Assembly: GCF_014646235.1 (NCBI RefSeq)
Contig: NZ_BMNB01000026.1
Location: 27,068-91,067 of the forward strand
Reading direction: 5' to 3'
Length of the DNA stretch: 64,000 nt
Source of the DNA: Micromonospora sonchi
GTDB taxonomy: Bacteria > Actinomycetota > Actinomycetes > Mycobacteriales > Micromonosporaceae
The first letter of the stretch is position 1, and each line of letters opens with the position of its first letter. A model generated the notes under the pieces. It was not told where the DNA came from. It worked only from the letters and a program-made list of their open reading frames with translations, and did no database searches. A program made the position numbers and the translations under genes. Positions 53,236 to 61,660 of this stretch are shown here, in pieces.

Positions 53236-54615
53236 ATGCCAGCCGACCGAATCGACGCCGTTGTCAGCCTCGCCAAGCGCCGAGGCTTCGTTTTCCCCTC
53301 CAGCGAGATCTACGGAGGCACCCGATCGGCGTGGGACTACGGTCCGCTCGGCGTGGAGCTCAAGGAGAACGTCCGCCGGCAGTGGTGGAAGACCATGGTC
53401 CAGCAGCGTGACGACGTGGTCGGGCTGGACTCCGCCGTGATCCTGGCCCGCGACGTGTGGGCCGCCTCCGGCCACCTGGAGGCCTTCGTCGACCCGCTGA
53501 CCGAGTGCCAGTCCTGCCACAGGCGGTTCCGGGCCGACCACCTGGAGGAGGCGTACGAGGCCAAGCACGGCAAGTTGCCGGCCTCGCTGACCGAGCTGAA
53601 CTGCCCCAACTGCGGCAACAAGGGCACCTTCACCGAGCCGAAGATGTTCAACGGCCTGATGAAGACCTACCTCGGCCCGGTGGAGAGCGACGAGGGCCTG
53701 CACTACCTGCGCCCGGAGACCGCCCAGGGGATCTTCGTCAACTACAAGAACGTCGAGACGGTGGCCCGCAAGAAGCCGCCGTTCGGCATCGCGCAGACCG
53801 GCAAGTCGTTCCGCAACGAGATCACCCCGGGTAACTTCATCTTCCGCACCCGGGAGTTCGAGCAGATGGAGATGGAGTTCTTCGTCGAGCCGGGCACCGA
53901 CGAGCAGTGGCACGAGTACTGGCTCGCCGAGCGCTGGAACTGGTACGTCGACCTCGGCCTGGCGGAGAACAACCTGCGCTTCTACGAGCACCCCAAGGAG
54001 AAGCTCTCCCACTACGCCAAGCGCACCGTCGACATCGAGTACCGATTCCAGTTCGGGGGCAGCGAGTTCGCCGAGCTGGAAGGTGTCGCCAACCGCACCG
54101 ACTTCGACCTGTCCACGCACAGCAAGCACTCCGGCGTCGACCTGTCGTACTTCGACCAGACCAAGGGCGAGCGCTGGGTGCCGTACGTGATCGAGCCGGC
54201 CGCCGGCCTGACCCGCGCGGTGCTGGCGTTCCTCCTGGAGGCGTACGACGAGGACGAGGCGCCGAACACCAAGGGCGGTGTGGACAAGCGGACCGTGATG
54301 CGCTTCGACCCGCGTCTGGCCCCGGTCAAGGTGGCGGTGCTGCCGCTGTCGCGTAACGAGGCGCTCTCGCCCAAGGCGAAGGACCTCGCCGCGCAGCTGC
54401 GCAAGCGCTGGGTGGTCGAGTTCGACGACTCGCAGGCGATCGGCCGCCGCTACCGCCGGCAGGACGAGATCGGCACCCCGTTCTGCGTCACCGTCGACTT
54501 CGAGACCCTGGACGACAACGCCGTAACGATCCGTAACCGGGACACCATGGCCCAGGAGCGCATCGCCCTGGACCAGGTCGAGCGCTACCTCCTCGACCAC
54601 CTCCCCGGCTGCTGA
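53236..54615 (+). CDS. glyS: Glycine--tRNA ligase
   Basis: Alpha-2 type glycyl-tRNA synthetase that charges tRNA-Gly. The 459-residue enzyme has class II motif 1 region IYGGTRSAWDYGPLGVELKENVRRQWWK, motif 2 QTGKSFRNEITPGNFIFRTREFEQMEMEFF near residue 195 and motif 3 IEPAAGLTRAVLAFLLEAY near residue 320, plus zinc CQSCHRRF and CPNCGNKG in the insert. ATG 53236 follows TAGGAGGAACA. Next to zur and smtB, as in mycobacteria. Confidence 0.96.
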   Translation: MPADRIDAVVSLAKRRGFVFPSSEIYGGTRSAWDYGPLGVELKENVRRQWWKTMVQQRDDVVGLDSAVILARDVWAASGHLEAFVDPLTECQSCHRRFRADHLEEAYEAKHGKLPASLTELNCPNCGNKGTFTEPKMFNGLMKTYLGPVESDEGLHYLRPETAQGIFVNYKNVETVARKKPPFGIAQTGKSFRNEITPGNFIFRTREFEQMEMEFFVEPGTDEQWHEYWLAERWNWYVDLGLAENNLRFYEHPKEKLSHYAKRTVDIEYRFQFGGSEFAELEGVANRTDFDLSTHSKHSGVDLSYFDQTKGERWVPYVIEPAAGLTRAVLAFLLEAYDEDEAPNTKGGVDKRTVMRFDPRLAPVKVAVLPLSRNEALSPKAKDLAAQLRKRWVVEFDDSQAIGRRYRRQDEIGTPFCVTVDFETLDDNAVTIRNRDTMAQERIALDQVERYLLDHLPGC

Positions 54616-54618
54616 GAT

Positions 54619-54672
54619 GTAAGGAGGGGCCCCTTCTTAACGCATGGCGTAGAGGAGGGGCCCCTTCTTAAC
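54619..54672. repeat. Paired palindromic repeat, locus 3
   Basis: Units 54619-54641 and 54649-54672 with the core GGAGGGGCCCCTTCTTAAC, separated by seven bases. They lie three bases after the glyS stop codon and two bases before the stop of the convergent AbiEi/DUF559-like gene. Confidence 0.88.
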
Positions 54673-54674
54673 AC

Positions 54675-55625
54675 TCAGGGCAGGACCCGTACCCGGGTGG
54701 CGGCACCGAGACCACGCCGGGACTCGTACGCGTCCGCCATCATCTGCCGCACCCGGCGTGGCTCGCGGCGGATCAGCGCCGGCGTGAAGTGCAGCACCAG
54801 GATGCCGTGCCGGCTCAGCTCGTTGTGCCGGTCGAGAGTGCGCGCCCAGTCCGCCGGACGGTAGTGGTACTCCTGCGAGTCGACCTCCAACGCCACCGCC
54901 GCATCGGCAAGATAGCCGTCGGGCGTCGGCAGGGACCGGCCGCCGGGATCGAGCAGTTGGGGATTCCAGTTGATCTCCGGCAGCACCGGGCTCTCCGCGA
55001 GGCACTCCCGCAGCTCGGCCTCGGGCGCCGAGCGCGTGCCCTGCACCACCTCGGTGAACGCTTTCCTGACCAGCGCCGTCCGGCTGCGCCGAGCCCGACG
55101 GATCTCCTCGTCCAGGGTCGCGAGGTCGGCGTACCCCCGCTGGATGGCCTCGGCCACGACGGCCCGCACCGGACGTAGCTGGCGCAGGTCCCGCGCCGCG
55201 TCGACCACCGCGCGGGCCGGCGAGCAGACCGGGTAGAGCGCGGTGACGCGGGCCCGTTCGTCCAGGGCCAGGGCCCGCGAGATCACCGCGTGACCCGCCG
55301 ACTTGCGGCGCGCGTGATGCGGCACGATCAGGTGTACGGCGTCGGTGCTCGGGCTCTGCCGGAAGCCGTACCAGGTGAGGGCGGCCAGGCCGGTGAGCTG
55401 CGCCTCGCCGCCGGCGTACAGGGCGGCCGAGATCCGTCGCTGTTCGGCCGTCAGGACGCCGGTGACCAGGGCGTACGTCGCGGGGAGGACCCGTTGCCAC
55501 AGGCCGCGCCGGGTCTGCCGGTACAGGTACATGTCGTCGAAGCCGGCGGTTAGCAACTGGAGCCGGGTGACGATCTGCTGTTGCCGCTCGGCCAGGTCGG
55601 AGAATTCGGGTGGATGGGTACGCAT
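54675..55625 (-). CDS. AbiEi/DUF559-like protein (possible nuclease or antitoxin)
   Basis: The 316-residue product has an N-terminal helix region (RQQQIVTRLQLLTAGFDDMYLYRQTRRGLWQRVLPATYAL) like the winged-helix antitoxin domain of AbiEi systems. Its C-terminal part resembles an endonuclease-fold DUF559/Vsr region: LRECLAESPVLPEINWNP and PTPDGYLADAAVALEVDSQEYHYRPADWARTLDRHNEL (possible acidic residue pair D/E...DSQE). The gene sits between two copies of the paired palindrome. Its role as phage defence is an inference; no partner toxin is adjacent. Confidence 0.6.
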   Translation of the reverse strand: MRTHPPEFSDLAERQQQIVTRLQLLTAGFDDMYLYRQTRRGLWQRVLPATYALVTGVLTAEQRRISAALYAGGEAQLTGLAALTWYGFRQSPSTDAVHLIVPHHARRKSAGHAVISRALALDERARVTALYPVCSPARAVVDAARDLRQLRPVRAVVAEAIQRGYADLATLDEEIRRARRSRTALVRKAFTEVVQGTRSAPEAELRECLAESPVLPEINWNPQLLDPGGRSLPTPDGYLADAAVALEVDSQEYHYRPADWARTLDRHNELSRHGILVLHFTPALIRREPRRVRQMMADAYESRRGLGAATRVRVLP

Positions 55626-55678
55626 AGGGCGCAGCATCGGTGGTGCGGCGCGTCGGTGTCCGGCCCGGCCCGCGTACC

Positions 55679-55706
55679 TGTGGACGACCAGGCGGGTTGT
55701 GGACAA
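55679..55706 (-). promoter_or_regulatory. Second pair of DnaA-box-like sequences
   Basis: On the minus strand TTGTCCACA (55698-55706) and TCGTCCACA (55679-55687) lie 19 bases apart upstream of the AbiEi-like gene, mirroring the pair at 4484-4510. Confidence 0.4.
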
Positions 55707-55741
55707 CGTGCTGATCTTCGGCTGGGTGTGGTATGCGTCGC

Positions 55742-55795
55742 GTTAAGAAGGGGCCCCTCCTATGCACGAGGCGTTAAAAGGGGGCCCCTCCTTAC
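55742..55795. repeat. Paired palindromic repeat, locus 4
   Basis: Units 55742-55762 and 55773-55795 (GTTAAAAGGGGGCCCCTCCTTAC), with one arm imperfect. The second unit ends in TTAC, which together with ACT forms TACACT, a -10-like box six bases before the dusB GTG. Confidence 0.85.
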
Positions 55796-55798
55796 ACT
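55793..55798 (+). promoter_or_regulatory. Putative leaderless -10 element of dusB
   Basis: TACACT begins inside the last repeat unit and ends six bases before GTG 55805, with no ribosome site in between. It supports GTG 55805 over the adjacent GTG 55802. Confidence 0.42.
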
Positions 55799-55804
55799 TG
55801 GGTG

Positions 55805-56977
55805 GTGATCTCGACGACTGCTTCAGCGCTGCGTCCGTTGCCGATCGGGCGGCATCGGGTGTGGCCGCCGGTGGTGCTGGCGCCGATGGCGGGCATCACC
55901 AACGTCGGTTTTCGGCAGCTCTGTCGGGAACAGGGCGGTGGCATCTACGTCTGCGAGATGATCACCACGGTGGCGCTGGTCGAGCGGAACCCGAAGACGC
56001 TGCGGATGATCGCCTTCGGGGCGGACGAGTCGCCGCGCAGCCTCCAGCTCTACGGCACCGATCCGGAGACCACCGCCGCCGCCGTGCGGATCGTGGTGGA
56101 GAAGGACCTCGCCGATCACATCGATCTGAACTTCGGCTGCCCGGTGCCGAAGGTGACCCGGCGCGGCGGCGGTGCGGCGCTGCCGTGGCGGCGCCGGCTC
56201 TTCGCCCGCCTGGTGCGGGCCGCGGTGGACGCCGCCTCACCCGCCGGGGTGCCGGTCACGGTCAAGATGCGCAAGGGCATCGACGACGACCACCTGACGT
56301 ACGTCGAGGCGGGGCTGGCCGCGCAGGAGGCGGGCGTCGCCGCGGTCGCCCTGCATGGGCGTACGGCCGCGCAGCGCTACTCGGGCACCGCCGACTGGGA
56401 CGCCATCGCCACCCTCAAGCAGGCGCTCGAGGTGCCGGTGCTCGGCAACGGTGACATCTGGGAGGCCGACGACGCGCTGCGGATGGTGGCGCACACCGGG
56501 GTCGACGGGGTGGTGATCGGGCGCGGTTGCCTCGGTCGGCCGTGGCTCTTCGCCGACCTGGAAGCCGCGTTCGCGGGTAGTGCCGAGCGGCGGCTGCCCA
56601 GCCTCGGCGAGGTGGCGGTGACCATGCGCCGCCACGCCGAGCTGCTGGTCGAGCAGTTCACCGCCGGAGCCCGCAACGTGGCCCGGGGCGAGCGGGACGG
56701 CTGCACCGACTTCCGCAAGCACGTCGCCTGGTACCTGAAGGGTTTCCCGGTCGGCAGCGAACTGCGCCGCGCCCTGGCCATGATCGAAAGCCTGGCCCAG
56801 CTCGACGACCTGCTCGGCAAGCTGGATCCGACCGTGCCGTTCCCGGTGGAGGCGTTGGGCCAGCCGCGCGGCCGGACCAACTCCCCGGGCAAGGTCTTCC
56901 TGCCCGACGGCTGGCTGGCCAGCCGCGACGACGACACCGTCCCGGAGGGCGCCGAGCTGGCCGACTCCGGCGGCTGA
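55805..56977 (+). CDS. dusB: tRNA-dihydrouridine synthase
   Basis: Flavoenzyme reducing uridine in tRNA to dihydrouridine. The 390-residue protein has PVVLAPMAGITNVGFRQLCREQGG near residue 22, the FMN-site catalytic cysteine in LNFGCPVPKV near residue 105, VKMRKG near residue 155, HGRTAAQRYSG near residue 182 and NGDIWEADDAL near residue 217. The TIM barrel and helical C-terminal domain are complete. Its promoter seems to use the end of the repeat. Confidence 0.94.
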   Translation: MISTTASALRPLPIGRHRVWPPVVLAPMAGITNVGFRQLCREQGGGIYVCEMITTVALVERNPKTLRMIAFGADESPRSLQLYGTDPETTAAAVRIVVEKDLADHIDLNFGCPVPKVTRRGGGAALPWRRRLFARLVRAAVDAASPAGVPVTVKMRKGIDDDHLTYVEAGLAAQEAGVAAVALHGRTAAQRYSGTADWDAIATLKQALEVPVLGNGDIWEADDALRMVAHTGVDGVVIGRGCLGRPWLFADLEAAFAGSAERRLPSLGEVAVTMRRHAELLVEQFTAGARNVARGERDGCTDFRKHVAWYLKGFPVGSELRRALAMIESLAQLDDLLGKLDPTVPFPVEALGQPRGRTNSPGKVFLPDGWLASRDDDTVPEGAELADSGG

Positions 56978-56987
56978 CCGGGGCTGC

Positions 56988-57755
56988 TCAGCGGCGGGAG
57001 AGCAGGGAGGTGACCCGCATCCGTTCGCTGTGGATCCACACGTCGGAGTACTCGATCGGCCGGCCGTCGTCCAGGTAGGTGATCTGTTCGAGGTAGAGCA
57101 GCGGGAAACTCTCCGGCACCTCGAGCGCGGCCGCGGTCGCACCGGAGGCTGCGGTCGCGGTGAAGGTCCGCCGGCCCGTGCTGATCTTCAGCCCGTACTC
57201 GTTCTCCAGCAGCCCGAACAGGGAGCGATCGGTCAGGTCGGCCCGTTCCAGACCGGGCGCGAGATCCACGCGTACGTAGTTGACCAGCCGGGCCACCGGG
57301 CCGGGGGAGAGGGACCGGATCCGTTCCAGCCGCAGTACCGACTGACCGGGGCGCAGGTCGAGCAGGGCCGCCACGGGTGACGGGGCGGAGATGAGCTCGT
57401 GGGAGATCACCTGGGTGGAGACCGCGACGCCCTGCCGGGCGAAGTCCTCGGAGAGAGTGGTCAGCTTCTGGGCGATGGAGGGTTCGATCGCGGTGGAGGT
57501 GACGAAGGTGCCGCGGCCCCGGACCTGCACCAGCAGGCCGTCGCGGATCAGCGTGGACAGGGCCCGGCGCAGTGTGCCCCGGGAGATGCCGAGGTCGACC
57601 GCCAGTTCCGGCTCGCTGCGTAGCCGGTAGTGCGGCGGCCACTCGCCGGACATGATCCGGGCCCGGATCTGCTCCGAGACCTGCGCGTGCAGTGGCACCG
57701 GCGCTTCGCGGTCGAGTTGCTCGGCCGCTCCGGCCGGGCGTAACTGGTCGGACAT
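56988..57755 (-). CDS. GntR (HutC-type) transcriptional regulator
   Basis: The 255-residue protein has an N-terminal winged helix (PLHAQVSEQIRARIMSGEWPPHYRLRSEPELAVDLGISRGTLRRALSTLIRDGLLVQVRGRGTFVT) and a C-terminal UTRA effector domain (VLRLERIRSLSPGPVARLVNYVRVDLAPG... YLEQITYLDDGRPIEYSDVWI). It lies downstream of the sugar operon and is its likely regulator, sensing a sugar phosphate. ATG 57755. A GC-rich dyad overlaps its upstream region. Confidence 0.88.
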   Translation of the reverse strand: MSDQLRPAGAAEQLDREAPVPLHAQVSEQIRARIMSGEWPPHYRLRSEPELAVDLGISRGTLRRALSTLIRDGLLVQVRGRGTFVTSTAIEPSIAQKLTTLSEDFARQGVAVSTQVISHELISAPSPVAALLDLRPGQSVLRLERIRSLSPGPVARLVNYVRVDLAPGLERADLTDRSLFGLLENEYGLKISTGRRTFTATAASGATAAALEVPESFPLLYLEQITYLDDGRPIEYSDVWIHSERMRVTSLLSRR

Positions 57756-57833
57756 GGCACCTTCCACGGTGGGGACCGCCACCCCTCGACGCCGATCGTG
57801 GTGCGGACGCTCGGGTCGAGGGGCGACGGCGGC

Positions 57834-58550
57834 TCAGTAGCTCGTGGTCTTATCGTCGGTCGTGTCCGTGACGATAGCCACTCCGGCGCTGGTGCCCAGC
57901 AGCACGGCCCCGGCGCGCAGCAGGGAGACCGCCTGCTCGAACGACTTGATCGAGCCGGACGCCTTGACCCGTACGCCCTCCGGTGCCCTCGACACCAGGT
58001 AGGCGACACTGTCCGGGTTGGCCACCTCGATGGCGCCGCTGCTGGCGTTCTTCAGCACTGCGGCTCCGGCCTCGATGGACAGTTCCACGGCGGTGTCCCG
58101 CTCAGCCGGGGTGAGCAGCGGCAGTTCGAGCATCACCTTGATCGGGACCCCGGCCGCCCGGACCACGCCCGCGATGTCGTCGCGGAAGGCGTCGTACCGC
58201 CCGCTCTTCAGCCAGCCGATCTGCACCCCGATGTCGATCTGGGTAGCGCCGGCCCGTACCAGACTCTCCGCCTCGGCGGCCTTTCCGGCGCTGGTGGTCA
58301 CGCCGACTGTGGGAAAGTCCAGCGCCGACGCGATCTCGAGGCCGGTACCGCGCAGCACCTCGGCGACCTCCGGTACCCAGGATCCGGGCACCATCGCGGC
58401 GTTGAAGCCGTACCGGACGGCCTCCTCCGCGTGGGCCACGATCCGGTCTCGGGTCACCCCGACCTCGATCAGGGTGTGCTGGATGTACGGGGCCAACGCG
58501 GCGGGCGTGACGGTGTCGGCCAGGATGGCAGTGCTCACGTTCTTCTCCAA
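57834..58550 (-). CDS. deoC: Deoxyribose-phosphate aldolase family protein
   Basis: Class I aldolase that splits 2-deoxyribose 5-phosphate into glyceraldehyde 3-phosphate and acetaldehyde. The 238-residue TIM barrel has the Schiff-base lysine in GVRVKASGSIKS near residue 190, the second lysine in VPIKVMLELPLL near residue 140 and the region QIDIGVQIGWLKSG near 100 in place of the usual DMVINIGALKSG, so the proton-relay aspartate there needs checking. Last gene of the leftward operon, with the regulator behind it. Confidence 0.87.
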   Translation of the reverse strand: MEKNVSTAILADTVTPAALAPYIQHTLIEVGVTRDRIVAHAEEAVRYGFNAAMVPGSWVPEVAEVLRGTGLEIASALDFPTVGVTTSAGKAAEAESLVRAGATQIDIGVQIGWLKSGRYDAFRDDIAGVVRAAGVPIKVMLELPLLTPAERDTAVELSIEAGAAVLKNASSGAIEVANPDSVAYLVSRAPEGVRVKASGSIKSFEQAVSLLRAGAVLLGTSAGVAIVTDTTDDKTTSY

Positions 58551-58580
58551 TGTGATGCGTGGTGGCGCGTGGTTGCGCCG

Positions 58581-59036
58581 CTACATCCGGTCCCGGTAGT
58601 AGTCGGGCACGATGACTCCGGGCTCGTCGAACCAGCGCGGCACGTCCACGCCGCAGATCAGCCCGACGTTGCCCCATGGGTTGAAGGCCCCGGTCCGGAC
58701 GATCGCCTTGGCCTGGTGGGCCAGCTCGCCGAGCATCTCGGTGTGCTGCCGGGTGGTCAGCGGTACGCCCGGGAAGCGCTGGCCCAGCCAGTCAGCGAGC
58801 GGCTTGTTGTGGGTGGTGACGTCCTCGGCGACCACCACACCCTCGACGATGATCTCGTCGGCGACCAGGTCGAGCACGGTGGTCAGCGAGGGCAGGTCCT
58901 CGGCCAGGGCCAGGTCGACCCGGTGGGCGGTACGCGGGATGGGGAAGCCCGCGTCGACCACGAGCAGCAGGTCGGTGTGGCCCAGCGAGGCCAGTACCCC
59001 GGACAGTTCGGCGTTGAGCACGCCCCTGCGTTTCAT
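58581..59036 (-). CDS. rbsD: RbsD/FucU-type sugar mutarotase
   Basis: D-ribose pyranase that interconverts pyran and furan forms before phosphorylation. The 151-residue protein begins MKRRGVLNAELSGVLASLGHTDLLLVVDAGFPIP (conserved LNxxLSxxLAxxGHxDxIVIADAGxPxP) with the catalytic His and Asp in place, and ends GLICGVDVPRWFDEPGVIVPDYYRDRM, longer than E. coli RbsD. Overlaps the ATPase gene by four bases. Confidence 0.92.
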   Translation of the reverse strand: MKRRGVLNAELSGVLASLGHTDLLLVVDAGFPIPRTAHRVDLALAEDLPSLTTVLDLVADEIIVEGVVVAEDVTTHNKPLADWLGQRFPGVPLTTRQHTEMLGELAHQAKAIVRTGAFNPWGNVGLICGVDVPRWFDEPGVIVPDYYRDRM

Positions 59037-60580
59037 GCCTTCTCCTTCATGGTGTGCGCGCCGGTGGCCAGGGCCATGACCTTCTCCTCGGTGGCCTCGG
59101 ACGCGGGAATGACACCGACCACGCGCCCGGCGGCCATGACGACGATCCGGTCGCTGATGGTCAGTAGTTCGGGCAGGTCCGACGAGGAGACGAGGATCGC
59201 GACCCCCGCGTCGGCCAGGCTGCGGAACAGCCGGTAGATCTCCGCCTTGGCGCCAACGTCGACACCACGGGTGGGCTCGTCCAGCAACATCAGCCGCGGC
59301 TCGATGGACAGCCACCGCGCCAGCAGCGCCTTCTGCTGGTTGCCGCCGGAGAGCTGGGTGATGCCCTGCGACGTGGACGAGGTCTTCACCCGCAGCTCCC
59401 GCGCCCGCTTGTCGGCGTCGCGGCGCAGGGCGCGTCGCCGCAGCAGGCCGAACCGCTGCCGGCGGCCGAGCGTCAGGATGTTCACGTTGTCCGCGACGCT
59501 CATCGTCGGCAGGATCCCCTGCTGCCGGCGTTCACCCGGCAGGTACGCCACCTGGGCGTCGATGGCGTCCCGCGGCGTCTTCGCGGTGAAGGTCCTTCCG
59601 TCCAGTTGCAGTTCTCCGCCGCTGATCGGGTCGGCGCCGAAGATGCCGCGCAGCAGCTCGATCCGTCCGCTGTCGGGCAGGCCGGCCACACCGACCACCT
59701 CACCGGGCGCGACGTCCAGGTCGACGTCGGTGAAGCCGGTGCCGCGGATGCCCCGCGTACGCAGCCGTGGGGTGGCCGTGGCGGTCGGTGCCGGGGTGTC
59801 ATGCCGGGCGGACTCGGCGGCGAGTTCCCGTCCCACCATCGCGGCGACCACGGTGTCCGGACTGACCTCGACGGTGGGCCAGTGCCCGACGTGCCGGCCG
59901 TCGCGCAGCACGTGGATGTGCTGGGAGAGGGCGAACACCTCGGGCATCCGGTGCGAGACGTAGAGCATCGTCACCCCGTCGGCCCGCAGCGAGTGGATCA
60001 CCTCGAAGAGCCGCTCCGACTCCGCCGGGGAGAGGATCGAGGTCGGCTCGTCGAGGATCATCAGCCGTGCCTCGCGGGCCAGGGACCGGGCGATGACCAC
60101 CAACTGCTGGGTGGCGGCGTCCAGGTCGCGGACGGAACGCCGGGGGTCGAGGCGTACGGCGAGCCGGTCCAGCAGTTCCGCGGCGCGCTCGTCGATCCGA
60201 CGGCGGTGCGGAAACGGCCGGGATCCGGGTTCGACGCCGAGCATGATGTTCTCGGCGACCGTCCGGTCCTGAGCCAGCGCGAGTTCCTGGGGAACCAGGG
60301 CGACCCGGTGCCGGCTGAGCAGGTTGGCCGGGTCGAACCGACGGACCTCGTCGCCGTCCACCCGTACGGTGCCGGTCGTGGGGCTGTCCAGCCCGGCCAG
60401 GATCTTCATGAGGGTCGACTTGCCGGCACCGTTCTCACCCATCACGGCGGTGAGGCTGCCAGCGGGGACGCTCAGGGTCACGTCCTGCAGGGCTCGGACG
60501 GATCCGAAGTGCTTCGACAGACCCGTCACCTCGACGGCGGCGGCCGTCGTCGAGGCGGTGATCGTGGCCGGGCTGGTCAT
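59033..60580 (-). CDS. rbsA: Ribose-type sugar ABC transporter ATP-binding protein
   Basis: A 515-residue CUT2 transporter ATPase with two nucleotide-binding domains. First domain: GENGAGKSTLMKILAGL near residue 50 and a LSGG-like DAATQQLVVIARSLAREARLMILDEPTSILSPAESERL (weak signature). Second domain: VAGLPDSGRIELLRGIFG with PDSG in place of Walker A, and LSGGNQQKALLARWLSIEPRLMLLDEPTRGVDVGAKAEIYRLFRSLADAG. This degenerate second half is typical of the family. Confidence 0.93.
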   Translation of the reverse strand: MTSPATITASTTAAAVEVTGLSKHFGSVRALQDVTLSVPAGSLTAVMGENGAGKSTLMKILAGLDSPTTGTVRVDGDEVRRFDPANLLSRHRVALVPQELALAQDRTVAENIMLGVEPGSRPFPHRRRIDERAAELLDRLAVRLDPRRSVRDLDAATQQLVVIARSLAREARLMILDEPTSILSPAESERLFEVIHSLRADGVTMLYVSHRMPEVFALSQHIHVLRDGRHVGHWPTVEVSPDTVVAAMVGRELAAESARHDTPAPTATATPRLRTRGIRGTGFTDVDLDVAPGEVVGVAGLPDSGRIELLRGIFGADPISGGELQLDGRTFTAKTPRDAIDAQVAYLPGERRQQGILPTMSVADNVNILTLGRRQRFGLLRRRALRRDADKRARELRVKTSSTSQGITQLSGGNQQKALLARWLSIEPRLMLLDEPTRGVDVGAKAEIYRLFRSLADAGVAILVSSSDLPELLTISDRIVVMAAGRVVGVIPASEATEEKVMALATGAHTMKEKA

Positions 60581-60584
60581 CGGG

Positions 60585-61604
60585 TCAGCCCTCCACCGGT
60601 ACGTCGGCCAGGTTGTCCCGGGTGACCACGAGGGCGCCCGTGTCCACGTCCTTGATCTCCGTACCGTTCTTGAGGAAGTCGGCCAGCAGCTTGACCGCCT
60701 GGTAGCCCTGTTCCGCCGGCCCCTGGCTGATGGTCAGGTCGACCACGCCGTCGCGGAGGTACTCGACGGTCTGCGGCTGCACGTCGAAGCCGACAGAGTG
60801 GATCTTGCCGACGTTTCCGGACTGCTGGAGCCACTTTGCTCCGGCCGTGAAGCTGCAGCAGTCCAGGGAGACCAGGGCGATCGCGTCGCGCTGTGCCGCC
60901 ATCGTCGACTCGACCGTGTTGTACGCGGCGCTCGGCTCGTTTCCGGTGTTCACCGGCCCGACGATCTCCAGTCCGGCGTCCTTCACCCCGGCCTGGAAAC
61001 CGGAGAAGCGGTCGTTGGACCAACCGGCGCCGGAGTCGACGGAGACCACCACGACCTTGCCGGTCTTGCCGTTGAGGACCCCGAGCAGTTCCTTGGCGAG
61101 CGACTCGCCCGAGGCGACCAGGTCCTGCCCGACGAAGCCCATCTGCTTGGACTCGGGGTTGTTGGTGTTGAACGAGATGATCGGGATGCCCGCGTCGTAC
61201 GCCTGGGCGATGACCGGCTTGAGGGCGTCGTTGCTGGCCGACGAGACGGCCAGGCCGTGAATCTGCCTCTGGTTGATCAGGGTCTGCAGCTCGGCGACCT
61301 GGTCAGCGGCCTGGCCGCCGGTCGGGCCGATCATCTGGGCCTCGATGCCGAGTTCCCGGGCCGCCCGCTCCATGCCCTCCCGGATCGGTACGGCGAAGGC
61401 CAGCGACGGGTCGTGGTAGCTCAGCCGGATCTTGAGGGTGTCGCCCTTTTCGACGGCCTCGGAGATGTAGTCGGCGAGTTGGAAACCGCCGTCGCCCTTC
61501 GCGGTGTTGCCGGCGGGCTCGACCGCGCCGCAGGCGGCGTTCGCCATCAGTGCCAGGCCGAGGGTCGCGGCGACGGCGATCCGGCGTTTGAGGGACAGTC
61601 TCAT
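60585..61604 (-). CDS. rbsB: Sugar ABC transporter substrate-binding lipoprotein
   Basis: The 339-residue protein has a lipobox (LALMANAAC near residue 25) and a periplasmic-binding-protein type 1 fold. It has DTLKIRLSYHDPSLAFAVPIREGMERAARELGIEA, then GKVVVVSVDSGAGWSNDRFSGFQAGVKDAGLEIVGPV and a Cys-Cys SLDCCSFTAGAKW segment. Ribose/deoxyribose binding is inferred from the neighbours. Separated from the permease by a 57-base gap. Confidence 0.88.
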   Translation of the reverse strand: MRLSLKRRIAVAATLGLALMANAACGAVEPAGNTAKGDGGFQLADYISEAVEKGDTLKIRLSYHDPSLAFAVPIREGMERAARELGIEAQMIGPTGGQAADQVAELQTLINQRQIHGLAVSSASNDALKPVIAQAYDAGIPIISFNTNNPESKQMGFVGQDLVASGESLAKELLGVLNGKTGKVVVVSVDSGAGWSNDRFSGFQAGVKDAGLEIVGPVNTGNEPSAAYNTVESTMAAQRDAIALVSLDCCSFTAGAKWLQQSGNVGKIHSVGFDVQPQTVEYLRDGVVDLTISQGPAEQGYQAVKLLADFLKNGTEIKDVDTGALVVTRDNLADVPVEG

Positions 61605-61660
61605 CGTGGTGGCTCCTTTGCATTAGGTGGGGGAGGTGCCGGGGGCGTACCGACGCGGGG

